64,000 nucleotides of DNA, taken from Cytophagales bacterium (GTDB lineage Bacteria; Bacteroidota; Bacteroidia; Cytophagales; 172606-1). The notes below the pieces were generated by a model that worked only from the letters and a program-made list of their open reading frames with translations, was not told the origin of the DNA and did not search any database. This document shows, piece by piece, positions 62,383 through 64,000 of this stretch (its first letter is position 1; each line of letters starts with the position of its first letter). The stretch is from the NCBI GenBank assembly GCA_030446715.1, contig JAUJMU010000008.1, positions 186,001 through 250,000 on the forward strand, read 5' to 3'. A program made the translations under genes and the position numbers.

Positions 62383-63381
62383 ATGAAATCCATAAATAAA
62401 TATATAAGGTTAATAGCCTTGTTGTACGCCGGCTTATCTATGTTCAGCAGTTGCGAGCCGGAAGAAAACTACCCTACGTTAGAGCCGAGCATCATGTGGA
62501 AGATACTGCCGGATACCTCCATTTCGGTGTTTTCGAGCGGGTTAAGCCGGGCAGGGCTTTCTAAAGTTTTAAATAATCCCGGGAATACCTACACGGTTTT
62601 CCCGGTAGCTAATGAAAGCTTACGGCTTTTTCTGGCCGATACCTCCCGGCACGAGGGCTTTGCCTCAATTACCGAACTGGGCAACGATCTGGATATGCTG
62701 ACTGCCATTATGAATTACCACCTGGTACCCGCCGTCAAGTTAACGACCGCAGAATTGCAGGCTTTACCGGCGGTGAACACGGTGGAAGGAACCGCTATTT
62801 CCATCAGCCCACTTGACAATGGAATCAGGCTGAACAATAAAGCTACTACCACGGCAACCAATCAGCAACTTGCCGTAAACGGGGCTATTCATACCATTGA
62901 TTCCCTGCTGATCCCGGCCACTGTAAATATCAGATCACTTCGTCAGACGATACAAGCTGACCCGGATTTGAGCACTTTCTACGCGGCCATCGGGCGGGTG
63001 TCAGCCGCCAATGCGACCCTAAAGGCTTTTTTCAACGGAACCAGCAGCCTGCGTACGGTTTTTGCCCCTACCAACGCCGCTTTTGCCGACTACTTCAGGC
63101 GGTTTCCGGCCGACCGGTCGGTAGCAAATATGAACACGCAAAAATTAACCAACCTGGTTAATTTCCTGATTTTGCAAGGAGCTGGCAAACGAAACCAAGC
63201 CTATTTTACCGGTGCAACAGAACGCACCAATTTTACCAGGGCAGGCAGGCCCGTATTTGTAACCATAACCGGTGCTCCTTTCCGGTTCGGTACGGCCAAT
63301 GTAGTAATCCCCGATGTCAATGCTTTCCGGGGGGTAATACACGTAATTGATGCCATTCCGGTGCCGGGTGTAGGATTTTAA
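62383..63381 (+). CDS. Lipoprotein with two fasciclin (FAS1) domains
   Basis: A 332-residue lipoprotein (LLYAGLSMFSSCE, Cys at about 24). Two FAS1-like domains follow, at about 35-180 (YTVFPVANESLRLFLAD, LTAIMNYHLVP, AVNGAIHTIDSLLIP) and about 185-330 (LRTVFAPTNAAFADYFRRF, LTNLVNFLILQGAG, GVIHVIDAIPVPG). FAS1 proteins behind SusCD genes are commonly surface-exposed adhesins or accessory glycan binders. It is separated from susD by 132 bp and probably belongs to the same transcript. Exact role unknown. Confidence 0.85.
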   Translation: MKSINKYIRLIALLYAGLSMFSSCEPEENYPTLEPSIMWKILPDTSISVFSSGLSRAGLSKVLNNPGNTYTVFPVANESLRLFLADTSRHEGFASITELGNDLDMLTAIMNYHLVPAVKLTTAELQALPAVNTVEGTAISISPLDNGIRLNNKATTTATNQQLAVNGAIHTIDSLLIPATVNIRSLRQTIQADPDLSTFYAAIGRVSAANATLKAFFNGTSSLRTVFAPTNAAFADYFRRFPADRSVANMNTQKLTNLVNFLILQGAGKRNQAYFTGATERTNFTRAGRPVFVTITGAPFRFGTANVVIPDVNAFRGVIHVIDAIPVPGVGF

Positions 63382-63418
63382 AAGGTTCATCTTTGTCAGG
63401 AGGCTTAAACTTATTTCC

Positions 63419-63856
63419 ATGAAATTAATTTATTCAGCTATAATCATAAATAATTATTCTGCCCGGCGCACGCTGCTAACCTGTCTGACCGGTTTGATTT
63501 TTATCCTGTCCGGTTGCGAGGAAACAATCGGGCCGCCTGCCGCCTGTTTTACCGTTAACGTGCAGGATGACGAAGGTAAGCTGGTGGAAACCAACACCGT
63601 AAAGGCCGGCCAGTTTGTTACCTTTCTCAATTGCAGCACCTACGCGGCGTACCTGGCGCTGTATACCGGTGACCCCGGCAAGGTGCGGGCTGACTACGCA
63701 GCCCCCGGGAGGGAATTTCCGGTCAGACCCGGCTTTTATGAATATACTTACAGGACCCCCGGTACCTATACGGTAACGTTCATGGCTAGTCAGTACGGAA
63801 AGGACAAAGAAGTTCTGCGATCAGAAGCCGTCCGGATGATTACGGTTGAGCCCTGA
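63419..63856 (+). CDS. Small lipoprotein with PKD-like fold
   Basis: A 145-residue lipoprotein: signal with lipobox FILSGC (Cys at about 35), then a single beta-sandwich-like domain with ACFTVNVQDDEGKLVETNTVKAGQFVTFLNCS and a C-terminal FYEYTYRTPGTYTVTFMASQYG, the YTV-type ending of PKD/immunoglobulin-like modules. It starts 37 bp after the fasciclin gene and seems to be the last gene of the plus-strand susCD operon in view. It may be a surface glycan-binding accessory protein. The 144 bp after it hold no gene. Confidence 0.7.
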   Translation: MKLIYSAIIINNYSARRTLLTCLTGLIFILSGCEETIGPPAACFTVNVQDDEGKLVETNTVKAGQFVTFLNCSTYAAYLALYTGDPGKVRADYAAPGREFPVRPGFYEYTYRTPGTYTVTFMASQYGKDKEVLRSEAVRMITVEP

Positions 63857-64000
63857 ACACTAATCCTGCCGCCTGCCTCCTCCATTACCTGGCAGGTGGG
63901 TTGGTCTGTACCCCCCTCAGCCGGGAAGTAGTTTATCTACAACCCGGCCTTACTCATTCAGGAAAGGGCAGCAGTCTGCAATGGTCATTCTGAAATAGTA

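Overview
The window looks like a chromosomal stretch of a Bacteroidota bacterium, most likely order Cytophagales (Spirosoma/Larkinella-like). The reasons are three SusC/SusD pairs, two FecI-type sigma factor/FecR anti-sigma pairs feeding STN-bearing SusC receptors, secreted beta-helix proteins with a type IX secretion C-terminal domain, many sulfatases, GC-rich coding sequence and no clear Shine-Dalgarno sites. The genus is inferred from protein style only. I saw no rRNA, tRNA or CRISPR array.

Layout. (1) Positions 1-19970, minus strand, read right to left: a SusC/SusD pair, then an exported enolase-superfamily enzyme, an exported metallohydrolase, an exported double cupin, an exported RraA-type protein, a BASS-type symporter, a GH29 remnant, a hexose-phosphate module (cupin-type glucose-6-phosphate isomerase, ROK kinase, two phosphomannose isomerases), a sugar porter and two sulfatases. 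(2) 20282-33357, minus strand: a sigma factor (frameshifted), FecR, SusC with STN domain, SusD, a PQQ dehydrogenase with a haem c domain, an L-lactate/glycolate permease, a sugar isomerase/epimerase-type TIM barrel and a D-2-hydroxyacid dehydrogenase. (3) 33420-48192, mostly minus: a secreted beta-helix/PA14 protein, intact, chimeric and broken sulfatases, a truncated FecR, a TonB-dependent receptor and hairpin-rich repeats. (4) 48440-63856, plus strand: the C-terminal stub of a third beta-helix protein, a full-length beta-helix/PA14 protein, a TIM-barrel glycosidase-like protein, then an intact sigma/FecR/SusC/SusD set followed by two lipoproteins.

The genes fit capture and breakdown of sulfated, probably fucose- or hexose-containing polysaccharide: sulfatases and secreted beta-helix proteins act outside or in the periplasm, SusCD imports, and the downstream enzymes oxidise or phosphorylate the sugars. 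Five co-clustered candidate enzymes of a non-phosphorylating sugar-acid route all carry export signals, which suggests a route located in the periplasm (inference).

The second theme is decay. At least ten loci are broken, by different kinds of lesion: a 105-bp miniature inverted-repeat element five codons into one isomerase gene, an IS630-type insertion plus a 1-nt shift in another, a 5-nt insertion in a third, one to three 1-nt shifts in two sulfatases and a sigma factor, and internal deletions. All three long SusC genes are open, so random sequencing error alone is a poor explanation, but homopolymer errors cannot be excluded from the sequence.
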